From Streptomyces ardesiacus (GTDB lineage: Bacteria; Actinomycetota; Actinomycetes; Streptomycetales; Streptomycetaceae): a stretch of DNA of 64,000 nt. The notes beneath the pieces were generated by a model, which made no database searches, had not been told where the DNA came from, and worked only from the letters and a program-made list of their open reading frames with translations. Numbering within the stretch: the stretch's first letter is position 1; every line of letters begins with the position of its first letter. The position numbers and the translations under genes were made by a program. Of this stretch, positions 1 through 7,896 are shown in pieces. The DNA lies in contig NZ_BEWC01000014.1 in NCBI RefSeq assembly GCF_003112575.1, forward strand, positions 1 through 64,000, read 5' to 3'.

Positions 1-36
1 GCGTTTATGGCGTGGTGCGGTTGAGTGTTTCATAGT

Positions 37-155
37 GTTTCGGTGGTCATAGCGTAGGGGAAACGCCCGGTTACATTTCGAACCCGGAAGCTAAGCCTTA
101 CAGCGCCGATGGTACTGCAGGGGGGACCCTGTGGGAGAGTAGGACGCCGCCGAAC
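37..155 (+). rRNA. rrf: 5S ribosomal RNA
   Basis: The sequence matches the actinobacterial 5S rRNA pattern: it opens GTTTCGGTGGTCATAGCG, has the internal CCGAACCCGGAAG-type loop region (here TCGAACCCGGAAG), the AGCGCCGATGGTACTGC segment, and closes with GGGAGAGTAGGACGCCGCCGAAC, whose CGGCG pairs with the CGGTGG near the 5' end. Length is about 119 nt, as usual. The 23S gene should lie just left of the window, since rRNA operons run 16S-23S-5S. Exact ends may be off by a base or two. Confidence 0.96.
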
Positions 156-168
156 AATTATTGCGAGG

Positions 169-204
169 AGACCCTGCACCGGGATATGGTGCGGGGTCTT
201 TTCG
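169..204 (+). terminator. rRNA operon terminator
   Basis: A 12-base stem (AGACCCTGCACC at 169-180, pairing with 188-199 with one G-T wobble) and a 7-base loop are followed by TTTT. It lies 14 bases after the 5S gene and is a typical intrinsic terminator of an rRNA operon. Confidence 0.85.
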
Positions 205-226
205 CGTTTAGGGGATTGCCAAAAGG

Positions 227-259
227 AAGGGGCGGGGCCGAAAGGCGCCGCCCCTTTTT
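227..259. terminator. Bidirectional terminator
   Basis: AAGGGGCGG at 227-235 pairs with CCGCCCCTT at 248-256. TTTTT follows on the plus strand and a T-rich run follows on the minus strand. It sits between the rRNA operon and the convergent DUF58 gene, so it can end both transcripts. Confidence 0.75.
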
Positions 260-265
260 CGTTGT

Positions 266-1576
266 TTACAGTCGGCCCGCCGCTTTGAGTTCCAGGTAGG
301 CGTCCGCAAGGGCCGGCGGCAGCTCGTCCGGAGTGGCGTCGACGACCGTGACACCGTGGCGGCGGAGTTGGTCGGCGGTGCGGCGGCGTTCCGTCTGGGC
401 CCGTGCTGCCGCTGCGGCTTCGTAGACGGCGTCCGTGTCGCCCCGGGCCCCGGCCATGTCCGCCACGTGAGGGTCGGCCACCGCAGCCACGAGGACCGTG
501 TGGCGCTGAGTCAGCTGCGGCAGGACGGGGAGCAGCCCTTCCTCGATGGGCGCCGGGTCGAGTGTGGTGAAGAGGACGATCAGGGAGCGGCGAGGGGCCG
601 ACCGGAGGGCGCCGGCGGTGAGGCCTTGCGCGTCGGTCTCCACCAGCTCCGGCTCCAGGGTCGACATGGCGTTGACCAGGGCCGGCAGGACGTCGCCCGC
701 TGTGCGGCCCTGGATCAGGGCGCGTACCCGTCGGTCGTAGGCGAGGAGGTCGACGCGGTCGCCGGCGCGCGAGGCCAGGGCGGCCAGGAGCAGAGCCGCG
801 TCCATGGCGGCGTCGAGGCGAGGTGCGTCGCCCACGCGGCCTGCCGACGTGCGGCCGGTGTCGAGGACGAGCAGGATGTGCCGGTCGCGTTCGGGGCGCC
901 AGGTGCGTACGGCGACGGTGGACTGGCGGGCGGTCGCGCGCCAGTCGATGGAACGGGTGTCGTCGCCGGGGACGTACTCGCGCAGACTGTCGAACTCCGT
1001 GCCCTCGCCGCGGGTGAGGACGCTGGTGCGGCCGTCGAGTTCGCGGAGGCGGGACAGCTTGGAGGGCAGGTGCTTGCGGCTGGTGAACGGGGGCAGAACG
1101 CGGACCGTCCACGGCACCCGGTGGGTGCCCTGGCGGGTGAAGAGGCCGAGTGGACCGTACGAGCGGATCGTGACGCGGTCGGCCTGGCGGTCACCGCGAC
1201 GGGTGGGGCGCAGGCGGGTGGTGACTCGTCGGCGTTCGCCGGCGGGCACCGCCAGGGTGTGACGGGAGGCCGACGTCTCCGTGCCGGGCTGCCAGCTGCT
1301 GGGCGGCCAGGCGTCGCGGAGCCGGGCCCGGAGCGGGCGGCCCGACGGGTTGGAGACCGTCAAGGTGACGTCGGCGGTGTCGCCCAGACGGGTGGACGTG
1401 TCGCCGGAGCGGGTCAGGCCCAGGCGGCGTACGGGGGCGGCCAGGGCGAAGTCGCAGGCGCAGGCGGCGGCCAGCGGGGCGTTGACGGCGAGGATGCCGG
1501 CCCAGCTCGGTTCCCAGATGCCGATGGGGACGGAGCCCAGGGCCGCGATGAGCGCGGCGCGTCCGGTGAGTGCCAT
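266..1576 (-). CDS. DUF58 domain-containing protein (MoxR-associated)
   Basis: A 436-residue protein with two hydrophobic segments near the N terminus (about residues 7-25 and 27-45), a middle beta-rich region, and the DUF58 signature EFDSLREYVPGDDTRSIDWRAT. A von Willebrand A-like segment follows, starting LVLDTGRTS, in which the usual DxSxS metal site is replaced by DTGRT. The ATG at 1576 is chosen because it overlaps the moxR stop codon by one base (TGATG) and is followed directly by the first membrane segment; longer readings run through sequence without family character. DUF58 proteins are encoded beside MoxR ATPases and are thought to act with them in chaperone-like maturation of other proteins or complexes. 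It is the last gene of a five-gene leftward operon. The substrate is unknown. Confidence 0.9.
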   Translation of the reverse strand: MALTGRAALIAALGSVPIGIWEPSWAGILAVNAPLAAACACDFALAAPVRRLGLTRSGDTSTRLGDTADVTLTVSNPSGRPLRARLRDAWPPSSWQPGTETSASRHTLAVPAGERRRVTTRLRPTRRGDRQADRVTIRSYGPLGLFTRQGTHRVPWTVRVLPPFTSRKHLPSKLSRLRELDGRTSVLTRGEGTEFDSLREYVPGDDTRSIDWRATARQSTVAVRTWRPERDRHILLVLDTGRTSAGRVGDAPRLDAAMDAALLLAALASRAGDRVDLLAYDRRVRALIQGRTAGDVLPALVNAMSTLEPELVETDAQGLTAGALRSAPRRSLIVLFTTLDPAPIEEGLLPVLPQLTQRHTVLVAAVADPHVADMAGARGDTDAVYEAAAAARAQTERRRTADQLRRHGVTVVDATPDELPPALADAYLELKAAGRL

Positions 1577-2568
1577 CAGCGGGGAACGGGGACGTGGGCG
1601 AGGATCGCGTTGATGACCGAGTCCGCGGTCACGCCCTCCATCTCGGCCTCGGGGCGGAGCTGGACGCGGTGCCGGAGGGTGGGGAGGGCCAGGGCCTTCA
1701 CGTCGTCCGGGGTGACGTAGTCGCGGCCCGTGAGCCAGGCCCACGCGCGGGCGGTCGACAGCAGTGCCGTGGCTCCGCGTGGGGAGACACCGAGGGTGAG
1801 CGACGGTGATTCGCGGGTGGCACGGCAGATGTCGACGACGTAGGCGGTGATCTCCGGGGAGACGGTCGTCTTGGCGGCCTCCGCGCGGGCGGCCTCCAGA
1901 TCGGCGGCGCTCGCGGCGGGGCGTACGCCGGCGGCGTGCAGGTCGCGCGGGTTGAAGCCTGCCGCGTGGCGGGTGAGGACGTCGATCTCGTCCTGGCGGG
2001 TGGGGAGCGGGACGGTGAGTTTGAGGAGGAAGCGGTCCAGCTGGGCTTCCGGCAGGGGGTAGGTGCCCTCGTACTCGACGGGGTTCTGGGTGGCCGCGAC
2101 GAGGAAGGGCTCGGGGAGGGGGCGGGGCGTGCCGTCCACCGTGACCTGACGCTCCTCCATGGCTTCGAGGAGGGACGACTGCGTCTTCGGGGGCGTGCGG
2201 TTGATCTCGTCGGCGAGGAGCAGGTTGGTGAAGACCGGCCCGGGCTGGAAGGAGAACTCGGCGGTGCGGGCGTCGTAGACGAGGGAGCCGGTGACGTCGC
2301 TCGGCATCAGGTCGGGGGTGAACTGGACGCGTTTGGTGTCCAGCTCGGTGGCCTCGGCGAGGGTGCGGACGAGGAGTGTCTTGGCGACTCCGGGGACGCC
2401 TTCGAGCAGGACGTGGCCGCGGCAGAGCAGGGCTACGACGAGACCGGTCACGGCGGCGTCCTGGCCGACCACGGCCTTGGCGATCTCGGCGCGCAGGGCT
2501 TCGAGGGCGGTGCGGGCGTTGCCCGGGGCCGCGGTCTGCCCGGCGTTGTCAGTGGTCGGGTCCATCAT
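1576..2568 (-). CDS. MoxR family AAA+ ATPase
   Basis: A 330-residue AAA+ ATPase of the MoxR family. Visible motifs are Walker A GVPGVAKT, Walker B LLLADEINR, the MoxR block TPPKTQSSLLEAMEERQVT, sensor 1 ATQNPVEYEGTYPLPEAQLDRF, and the C-terminal lid ending in YVTPDDVKALALPTLRHR. The start has two adjacent ATG codons; the first (2568) overlaps the stop codon of the upstream gene as ATGA, which points to translational coupling. MoxR ATPases work with DUF58/vWA partners in ATP-driven remodelling or metal-centre assembly. The DUF58 gene immediately downstream is the expected partner. The actual client in Streptomyces is not known from the sequence. Confidence 0.95.
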   Translation of the reverse strand: MMDPTTDNAGQTAAPGNARTALEALRAEIAKAVVGQDAAVTGLVVALLCRGHVLLEGVPGVAKTLLVRTLAEATELDTKRVQFTPDLMPSDVTGSLVYDARTAEFSFQPGPVFTNLLLADEINRTPPKTQSSLLEAMEERQVTVDGTPRPLPEPFLVAATQNPVEYEGTYPLPEAQLDRFLLKLTVPLPTRQDEIDVLTRHAAGFNPRDLHAAGVRPAASAADLEAARAEAAKTTVSPEITAYVVDICRATRESPSLTLGVSPRGATALLSTARAWAWLTGRDYVTPDDVKALALPTLRHRVQLRPEAEMEGVTADSVINAILAHVPVPR

Positions 2569-3782
2569 GGACGGCGTACCTCTCTTTCGAGGGCGTCGAG
2601 TTGGTCGGCGAGTGCGATCAGGGCCGCGTCGTCGCCGGGCGGGGGGCCGAAGAGGAGAGCGTGCAGGGACTGTCCGTCGCCGTGTGCGCCGTGGAGATGG
2701 GCGGACAGGGCGGGGAGCAGGGTCTCGGGCGTGTGCGCCTGGGCGACGGGGACGCCTACGAGAGGGGCGAGGCGGGTGCGGGTGGCGGAGCGAAGAGCGG
2801 TGGCGGCGCGGTCGCGGGCGTTCGCCTTGCGGTAGAGGCGGGCGCGGCCTTCGACGGTCTCGGAGGCGCGGATCGCGACGGGGAGTTTCTCGGGCACCAG
2901 GGGGCCGAGTCGGCGTGCCCGCCACAGGGCGGCGAGGGCGGCCGCGATGAAGAGTTGCAGGGTGCCCCAGAGCCAGCCGGACGGGATCAGGTCGAAGAAG
3001 CTGCGTTCGTCGTCCGGGGCCGGGATGTCGGAGAGGGAGGGGAGGTACCAGACCAGATGGCCGCGGGAGCCGAGGAGCTGGAGGGCGAGGGAGGCGTTGC
3101 CGTGCTCGTCGAGGTGGTTGTTGAAGAGGATGTCGCGGGCGCCGAGGACGACGGTGTCGCCCGGGGTCCCGTCCGCGGATGCCCTGGCGGACGGGTCGGG
3201 GATGCGCAGCAGGGTGGCCAGGCGCCAGCTGGGGTAGCAGGCGTCGGCTTCGAGGTGGGTGCTGTAACGGATGCCGCCGGTGTCGGCGTTGCCGGCGCGT
3301 CGGGCGGCGGGCAGGTCGCAGGTGGGGGCCAGCGTCGAGTCGAAGCTGAGTGCGGGGTCGGCGGTGACGCCGGGGGCGAGCCGTGCCACGGTGCCGCCGC
3401 TGGGGGCGACCAGGACGGTGCGTCCGCCGGAGCCGGTCGTCGCGGAGTGCAGTCGCGTCTGCTGGCGTTCCGTCAGGAGGTCGGGCACCGCGACCAGCAG
3501 GGTGGTGTCCGGGCCGATCGCGGCCCGGGCCTCGTCCAGGGTGGTGACCACGCGCGTGGAGACTCCCCGGTCGGCGAGGAGTTCGGCGACGGCGCGGCTG
3601 CCGTAGGGGTCGGCGGAACGCGGGTCGAGTTCGCCGTGCCGGGCGTCGGAGCGGACGACCGCGATCGCGACGGCTCCGACGACCAGCACGATGAGCGCGA
3701 GCACGATGCCGCGCGTGCGGGTCCACACCTGGCGTGCGGTGGGCGAGGCCGCGGTGGTGGGGAGCGTGGCCTCGGTGGTCAT
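2565..3782 (-). CDS. DUF4350 domain-containing membrane protein
   Basis: A 405-residue protein. A membrane segment lies at about residues 25-45 (GIVLALIVLVVGAVAIAVV), followed by DPYGSRAVAELLADRGV, typical of DUF4350, and a second membrane segment at about residues 278-300 (TLQLFIAAALAALW). The region between the two should lie outside the membrane and resembles a GATase-like fold. The C-terminal third is cytoplasmic. It overlaps the genes on both sides by 4 bases (ATGA). Proteins of this family occur almost always in moxR/DUF58/DUF4129 operons, so a shared envelope-associated role is inferred. No catalytic residues were identified. Confidence 0.88.
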   Translation of the reverse strand: MTTEATLPTTAASPTARQVWTRTRGIVLALIVLVVGAVAIAVVRSDARHGELDPRSADPYGSRAVAELLADRGVSTRVVTTLDEARAAIGPDTTLLVAVPDLLTERQQTRLHSATTGSGGRTVLVAPSGGTVARLAPGVTADPALSFDSTLAPTCDLPAARRAGNADTGGIRYSTHLEADACYPSWRLATLLRIPDPSARASADGTPGDTVVLGARDILFNNHLDEHGNASLALQLLGSRGHLVWYLPSLSDIPAPDDERSFFDLIPSGWLWGTLQLFIAAALAALWRARRLGPLVPEKLPVAIRASETVEGRARLYRKANARDRAATALRSATRTRLAPLVGVPVAQAHTPETLLPALSAHLHGAHGDGQSLHALLFGPPPGDDAALIALADQLDALEREVRRP

Positions 3783-4561
3783 TCGGCGGCTCCCCGGCGG
3801 GTGTCCCGGTCCGCGTCGCCCGTGGTTCCGGCCGTACGGCTCGCCAGGTGCGGTTTGCTGCGTTCCAGGTCGTGGTCGAGTTCGGTCAGGCGCCGGTACG
3901 ACTGTTCACTCCCGGGCCGGCCGCCGTACGCGACGTCGTCGAAGTCCCGGGCGGCGGCGCGCAGTCGGTCCCCGTGGAGGGGCAGGGTGCGGCCTGCCTC
4001 CGTGGCGGCCTCGTCGGCGGTGCGGCCGGGGCGGATGTCGAGCAGGGCGCGTTCCTCCAGGGCGCGGACGACGGCTCGCATGCGTTCCTGGACGGCCTGG
4101 CTCCAGTGTCCTTGGACGGCGTGGGCCTCGGCGGCGGCGCGGTGGTCGGCGGCGCTGCGGGGGCGGTCGTCGAAGAGGGAGGGGGCGGAGACGGGGCTGC
4201 GGCGGGGCGTGCCCAGGCGCCACCAGAGGGCGCCCAGCAGCGCCACGACGGCCACGATGACGACGACGAGGCCGAGCGTCCCGCCGGGTGTCGCGGTGGA
4301 CGCCTTGCTGAACAGCTCTGCGATCCAGTCCCAGAAGGCGTTCAGGGCGCGCTGGAACCAGCCCGGGTCGTTCTCGTGGTACATGCCCTTGGACAGCTCG
4401 CGGCGTGCCGCCTCCCTGGCCGGGTCGCGCGGGACGGTCACCGGCGGTTCGTCGCCGGCGCGCGACAGTGACAGGGCCGACAGCACGGAGGTGTCGCCGC
4501 CGTGCGACACCGTGCGGGCGGCGGTGCGTGACAGCACCTCTGTGAGAACTCCCCCCGGCAT
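3779..4561 (-). CDS. DUF4129 domain-containing membrane protein
   Basis: A 260-residue protein with a cytoplasm-to-membrane layout: an N-terminal region with an amphipathic stretch (WFQRALNAFWDWIAELF), one clear membrane segment (GLVVVIVAVVALLGALWW, about residues 94-113), then a DUF4129 domain carrying RMRAVVRALEERALLDIRPGRTADE and a FDDVAYGGRPGSEQSYRRL segment. The ATG at 4561 has GGGAG about 12 bases upstream. An in-frame GTG at 4591, overlapping the previous gene, is an alternative start. It belongs to the MoxR operon. The molecular role of DUF4129 is unknown. Confidence 0.85.
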   Translation of the reverse strand: MPGGVLTEVLSRTAARTVSHGGDTSVLSALSLSRAGDEPPVTVPRDPAREAARRELSKGMYHENDPGWFQRALNAFWDWIAELFSKASTATPGGTLGLVVVIVAVVALLGALWWRLGTPRRSPVSAPSLFDDRPRSAADHRAAAEAHAVQGHWSQAVQERMRAVVRALEERALLDIRPGRTADEAATEAGRTLPLHGDRLRAAARDFDDVAYGGRPGSEQSYRRLTELDHDLERSKPHLASRTAGTTGDADRDTRRGAAE

Positions 4562-4571
4562 GCTCACCGCA

Positions 4572-5918
4572 TCAGCTCCCTGGGACGGCACCGGAGGCGC
4601 CGGGGCCCCGGGTGCCGGCGGCGCGGGTCAGTTCGAGGTCGAGGGCCTCGCGGCGGATGCGCTGGTCGATGTAGAGCAGGACGGTCACGCCCGCGGTGAT
4701 CGGAAAAGTGATCATGGACCCGATCACCGAGCCGATGCCGCTGACGAGGAGGAAGGTCCAGCCGAGGTCGCCGGTGCCCTCCAGGAATCCGCTGATCCCG
4801 TCGCCGCCGAGGGCCGCGGCGAGGAAGGTGAACGGGATGACGACGATCGACGCGACGACGTTGGCGATGACGGTGGCGAGCAACTGGATGCCGAAGATGC
4901 GCCACCAGGAGCCGCGCACCAGCTTCACCGAGCGGGCCATCGCCTTCTTGATGCCCTGCTTCTCCAGCATCAGCGCGGGGGACGCGAGCGAGAAGCGGAC
5001 CCAGAGCCAGATCGCGACGATGCCGCCCGCCATGAAGCCCAGGGCGGACAGGGCCACGCCGGCCTCGCCGCCCGCGGTGGCGGTGATGATCAGGCCGGGT
5101 GTCATGCCGGCCGTGAGCAGTCCGGCGACGATGAGGAGCAGCAGGAGGATCAGGCCGAACAGCTTCAGTACCTGGGAGCGGGCGTCGCGCCACGCCTCGC
5201 CCGTGGTCACCGGCCTGCCGAGTACGGCCCGGCTGGTGACGGTGGTGAGCAGGGCGGTGGCCAGGACGGTGCCGATCAGGGAGATCAGGAAGACGACGCC
5301 GGAGCTGATCGTGGTGTCGGCCAGGGCGTCGCCGAGTTCGCTCAGGGTGGCGTCGGGGTCGTTGAGGACCGCGGTGCCGGAGTCGTCCAGGACCAGGCCC
5401 CGGAGCAGGACGACGACGACCTCGGTGAGGACGGCGACGGTCAGGGAGATGCCGAGGACGGTGCGCCAGTAGGTGCGCATGGTCGAGACGGCGCCGTCGA
5501 GGATCTCGCCGACGCCGAGCGGACGGAGCGGGATCACGCCGGGCTTGGCCGCGGGCGGGGGACCGCCCCAGCCGCCTCCCCAGCCACCGTGCCCGCCAGG
5601 GGGGCCGTAGCCGCCGTAGCCGCCACCGGGGCCGCCCCAGCCGCCTCCGGGAGACCCGGGGGGCGGGGCGCCCCAGCCCGGGCCGGGCGGGGGCGGTGGC
5701 GGGGTCCGGCCCGGGGCGGCGGGTCCGGTGGGTGCGGACCACTGGCCGGGGGGCGGCTGCTCCTTGGACCACTTCGTGCCGGGGCTCGTCGGTTCCGCAC
5801 CCGGCCGGTCCGCGGGTGCGGGCTGATCGGGGCCGACGGGGCGGTCGGCGGGCGCGCCGGGCCCTGGCCCGTCGGACGGGGCGGATCCGGGCGATGCCCA
5901 GCCCGGAGTGTCGTTCAT
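4572..5918 (-). CDS. Polytopic membrane protein with Pro/Gly-rich N-terminal tail (GDPD membrane-domain type)
   Basis: A 448-residue protein. Residues 1 to about 125 form a low-complexity Pro/Gly tail with GGYGGYGPPGGHGG-like runs; the rest is a hydrophobic domain of about six membrane segments beginning after PLRPLGVGEILDGAVSTMRTYWR. That last segment is typical of the membrane domain found in some glycerophosphodiester phosphodiesterases, but no phosphodiesterase catalytic domain is present. It is the first gene of the leftward MoxR operon, so the promoter should lie within 5919-6058. The function is unknown; a membrane scaffold role is only a guess. The ATG at 5918 has GGAGCGACGATG upstream on the coding strand. 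Confidence 0.85.
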   Translation of the reverse strand: MNDTPGWASPGSAPSDGPGPGAPADRPVGPDQPAPADRPGAEPTSPGTKWSKEQPPPGQWSAPTGPAAPGRTPPPPPPGPGWGAPPPGSPGGGWGGPGGGYGGYGPPGGHGGWGGGWGGPPPAAKPGVIPLRPLGVGEILDGAVSTMRTYWRTVLGISLTVAVLTEVVVVLLRGLVLDDSGTAVLNDPDATLSELGDALADTTISSGVVFLISLIGTVLATALLTTVTSRAVLGRPVTTGEAWRDARSQVLKLFGLILLLLLIVAGLLTAGMTPGLIITATAGGEAGVALSALGFMAGGIVAIWLWVRFSLASPALMLEKQGIKKAMARSVKLVRGSWWRIFGIQLLATVIANVVASIVVIPFTFLAAALGGDGISGFLEGTGDLGWTFLLVSGIGSVIGSMITFPITAGVTVLLYIDQRIRREALDLELTRAAGTRGPGASGAVPGS

Positions 5919-6058
5919 CGTCGCTCCTTCACGGTGCCCGTCCGCGGTCGCGGCGGCGGGTTGGCAGCCATCGTGCCATGGGGGCGTCGGGTACGGACCG
6001 GCCGCGGTAGAGGCCGCGCACCTTCAGTTGGCCGTCGTTCAGGGGGCACACTGACCGC

Positions 6059-7201
6059 ATGGCTGATCAGGACGCGCGAAGCGGCGAGGGCAGGCGGCCG
6101 ACCGGGATACCGGTCCTTCGTTGGGAGGAGCCTCCCGAGGGCCCGGTGCTGGTGCTGCTGGACCAGACCAGGCTGCCGGCCGAGGAGGTGGAGCTGGTCT
6201 GCACGGACGCGGCCACGCTCGTCGAGGCGATCCGCTCGCTGGCCGTGCGCGGGGCGCCGCTGCTGGGCATCGCGGGCGCCTACGGAGTGGCGCTCGCCGC
6301 CGTGCGCGGCTTCGACGTCGAGGAGGCCGCGGCCGCGCTCGCGGGGGCGCGCCCCACCGCGGTGAACCTCGCCGTGGGCGTGCGCCGGGCGCAGACCGCT
6401 CACCAGGAGGCGCTCGCCAGGACCGGCGACCCCCGGCAGGCCGCCGCGGCGGCGCTGTCCGCGGCGCGGGCGCTGCACCGGGAGGACGCCGAGGCCAGCG
6501 CCGCAATGGCCGCGCACGGGCTGGCGCTGCTCGACGAACTGCTGCCGGCCGGAGGACACCGCGTCCTCACGCACTGCAACACGGGTTCGCTGGTGTCGGG
6601 CGGGGAGGGGACCGCGTTCGCGGTGGCGCTCGAGGCACACCGGGCGGGACGGCTGCGGCGCCTGTGGGTGGACGAAACGCGTCCGTTGCTGCAAGGTGCT
6701 CGCCTGACGGCATACGAGGCGGCCCGCAACGACATGGCGTACACCTTGCTCACCGACAACGCGGCGGGTTCGCTGTTCGCGGCGGGTGAGGTGGACGCGG
6801 TGCTGATCGGCGCGGACCGCATCGCGGCCGACGGTTCGGTGGCGAACAAGGTGGGGAGCTATCCGCTCGCGGTGCTCGCGCGGTACCACCATGTGCCGTT
6901 CATCGTGGTGGCTCCGGTCACCACGGTGGATCCGGGCACACCGGACGGGGCGTCCATCGAGGTGGAGCAGCGCCCCGGACATGAAGTGACCGAGGTCACA
7001 GCGCCTCAGGTGCCGGTGACGGGAGCGGGAGGCGGGATTCCGGTGGCACCCCTGGGGGCCCAGGCGTACAACCCGGCGTTCGACGTGACCCCGCCCGAGC
7101 TGGTGACGGCGATCGTCACCGAGGAGGGTGTGGTTTCGCCCGTGACGACCGAGGCCCTGGCCGCGCTGTGTGCCAGGTCACGCCAGGTAACGATTAGCTA
7201 A
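6059..7201 (+). CDS. mtnA: S-methyl-5-thioribose-1-phosphate isomerase
   Basis: A 380-residue enzyme of the methionine salvage pathway that converts 5-methylthioribose-1-phosphate (aldose) to the ribulose-1-phosphate (ketose). The N terminus has the family block VRGAPLLGIAGAYG. The two catalytic residues known from the family are both present: Cys173 in LTHCNTGS and Asp253 in IGADRIAADGSVANKVG, 80 residues apart as in the Bacillus enzyme. The C-terminal AYNPAFDVTPPELVTAIVTEEGVV is also typical. The length is slightly above the usual 340-370 because of an N-terminal extension. The gene ends four bases before mtrA; its last codons contain the direct repeat described as a possible MtrA site. Confidence 0.96.
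   Translation: MADQDARSGEGRRPTGIPVLRWEEPPEGPVLVLLDQTRLPAEEVELVCTDAATLVEAIRSLAVRGAPLLGIAGAYGVALAAVRGFDVEEAAAALAGARPTAVNLAVGVRRAQTAHQEALARTGDPRQAAAAALSAARALHREDAEASAAMAAHGLALLDELLPAGGHRVLTHCNTGSLVSGGEGTAFAVALEAHRAGRLRRLWVDETRPLLQGARLTAYEAARNDMAYTLLTDNAAGSLFAAGEVDAVLIGADRIAADGSVANKVGSYPLAVLARYHHVPFIVVAPVTTVDPGTPDGASIEVEQRPGHEVTEVTAPQVPVTGAGGGIPVAPLGAQAYNPAFDVTPPELVTAIVTEEGVVSPVTTEALAALCARSRQVTIS
7175..7199 (+). promoter_or_regulatory. Putative mtrA promoter with 10-bp direct repeat (possible MtrA site)
   Basis: AGGTCACG (7175-7182) and AGGTAACG (7185-7192) are direct repeats with a 10-base period inside the 3' end of mtnA. A -10-like TTAGCT (7194-7199) follows, and the first mtrA ATG comes 6 bases later, as in leaderless transcripts. 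OmpR/PhoB-family regulators such as MtrA bind direct repeats with a period of about one helical turn, so autoregulation is a reasonable inference. Confidence 0.4.
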
Positions 7202-7205
7202 TGGG

Positions 7206-7895
7206 ATGATGTCGTTTATGAAGGGACGAGTCCTTGTCGTCGACGACGACACCGCACTGGCCGAGATGCTCGGCATTGTGCTGCGTGGTGAGGGTTTTGA
7301 GCCATCTTTCGTAGCCGACGGCGACAAGGCGCTGGCCGCCTTCCGGGAGACCAAGCCGGATCTCGTGCTGCTCGACCTGATGCTGCCCGGCCGGGACGGC
7401 ATCGAGGTGTGCCGCCTGATCAGGGCGGAGTCGGGTGTGCCGATCGTGATGCTGACGGCGAAGAGTGACACCGTCGACGTCGTGGTCGGTCTCGAGTCCG
7501 GTGCCGACGACTACATCGTGAAGCCGTTCAAGCCGAAGGAGCTGGTGGCCCGGATCCGGGCGCGGCTGCGGAGGTCGGAGGAGCCGGCGCCGGAGCAGCT
7601 CGCCATAGGCGACCTGGTCATCGACGTGGCCGGTCACTCCGTGAAGCGGGACGGGCAGTCGATCGCGCTGACGCCGCTGGAGTTCGACCTGCTGGTGGCG
7701 CTGGCCCGCAAGCCGTGGCAGGTGTTCACGCGCGAGGTGCTCCTGGAGCAGGTCTGGGGCTACCGGCACGCCGCCGACACCCGGCTGGTCAACGTGCACG
7801 TCCAGCGGCTGCGCTCCAAGGTCGAGAAGGACCCGGAGAAGCCGGAGATCGTGGTGACCGTCCGCGGCGTCGGTTACAAGGCCGGACCGAGCTGA
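7206..7895 (+). CDS. mtrA: Two-component response regulator MtrA
   Basis: A 229-residue OmpR/PhoB-type response regulator. The receiver domain has the acidic pocket DDD at 13-15, the phosphoacceptor Asp57 in LVLLDLMLPG, Thr in MLTAKS and the conserved Lys in DDYIVKPFKPKELVAR. The C-terminal winged helix includes LTPLEFDLLVALARKPWQVFTREVLLEQVWGY and the LVNVHVQRLRSKVE recognition helix. MtrA is a highly conserved actinobacterial regulator; in Streptomyces it controls antibiotic production, development and nitrogen metabolism genes. It is followed one base later by its kinase gene mtrB and then by lpqB. Two tandem ATGs (7206, 7209) and one at 7218 are possible starts; the first is favoured by the upstream -10-like box. 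Confidence 0.97.
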   Translation: MMSFMKGRVLVVDDDTALAEMLGIVLRGEGFEPSFVADGDKALAAFRETKPDLVLLDLMLPGRDGIEVCRLIRAESGVPIVMLTAKSDTVDVVVGLESGADDYIVKPFKPKELVARIRARLRRSEEPAPEQLAIGDLVIDVAGHSVKRDGQSIALTPLEFDLLVALARKPWQVFTREVLLEQVWGYRHAADTRLVNVHVQRLRSKVEKDPEKPEIVVTVRGVGYKAGPS

Positions 7896-7896
7896 C

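Noticed and set aside
2546..2568. TTGTCAGTG followed by CATCAT on the plus strand, like the damage promoter
   Set aside because: It lies within the first codons of moxR on the other strand, and no plus-strand gene follows.
2376..6365. Very long plus-strand open frame across the MoxR operon
   Set aside because: It is antisense to five overlapping genes with clear domains. Long open shadows are expected in DNA with such strong third-position GC bias.
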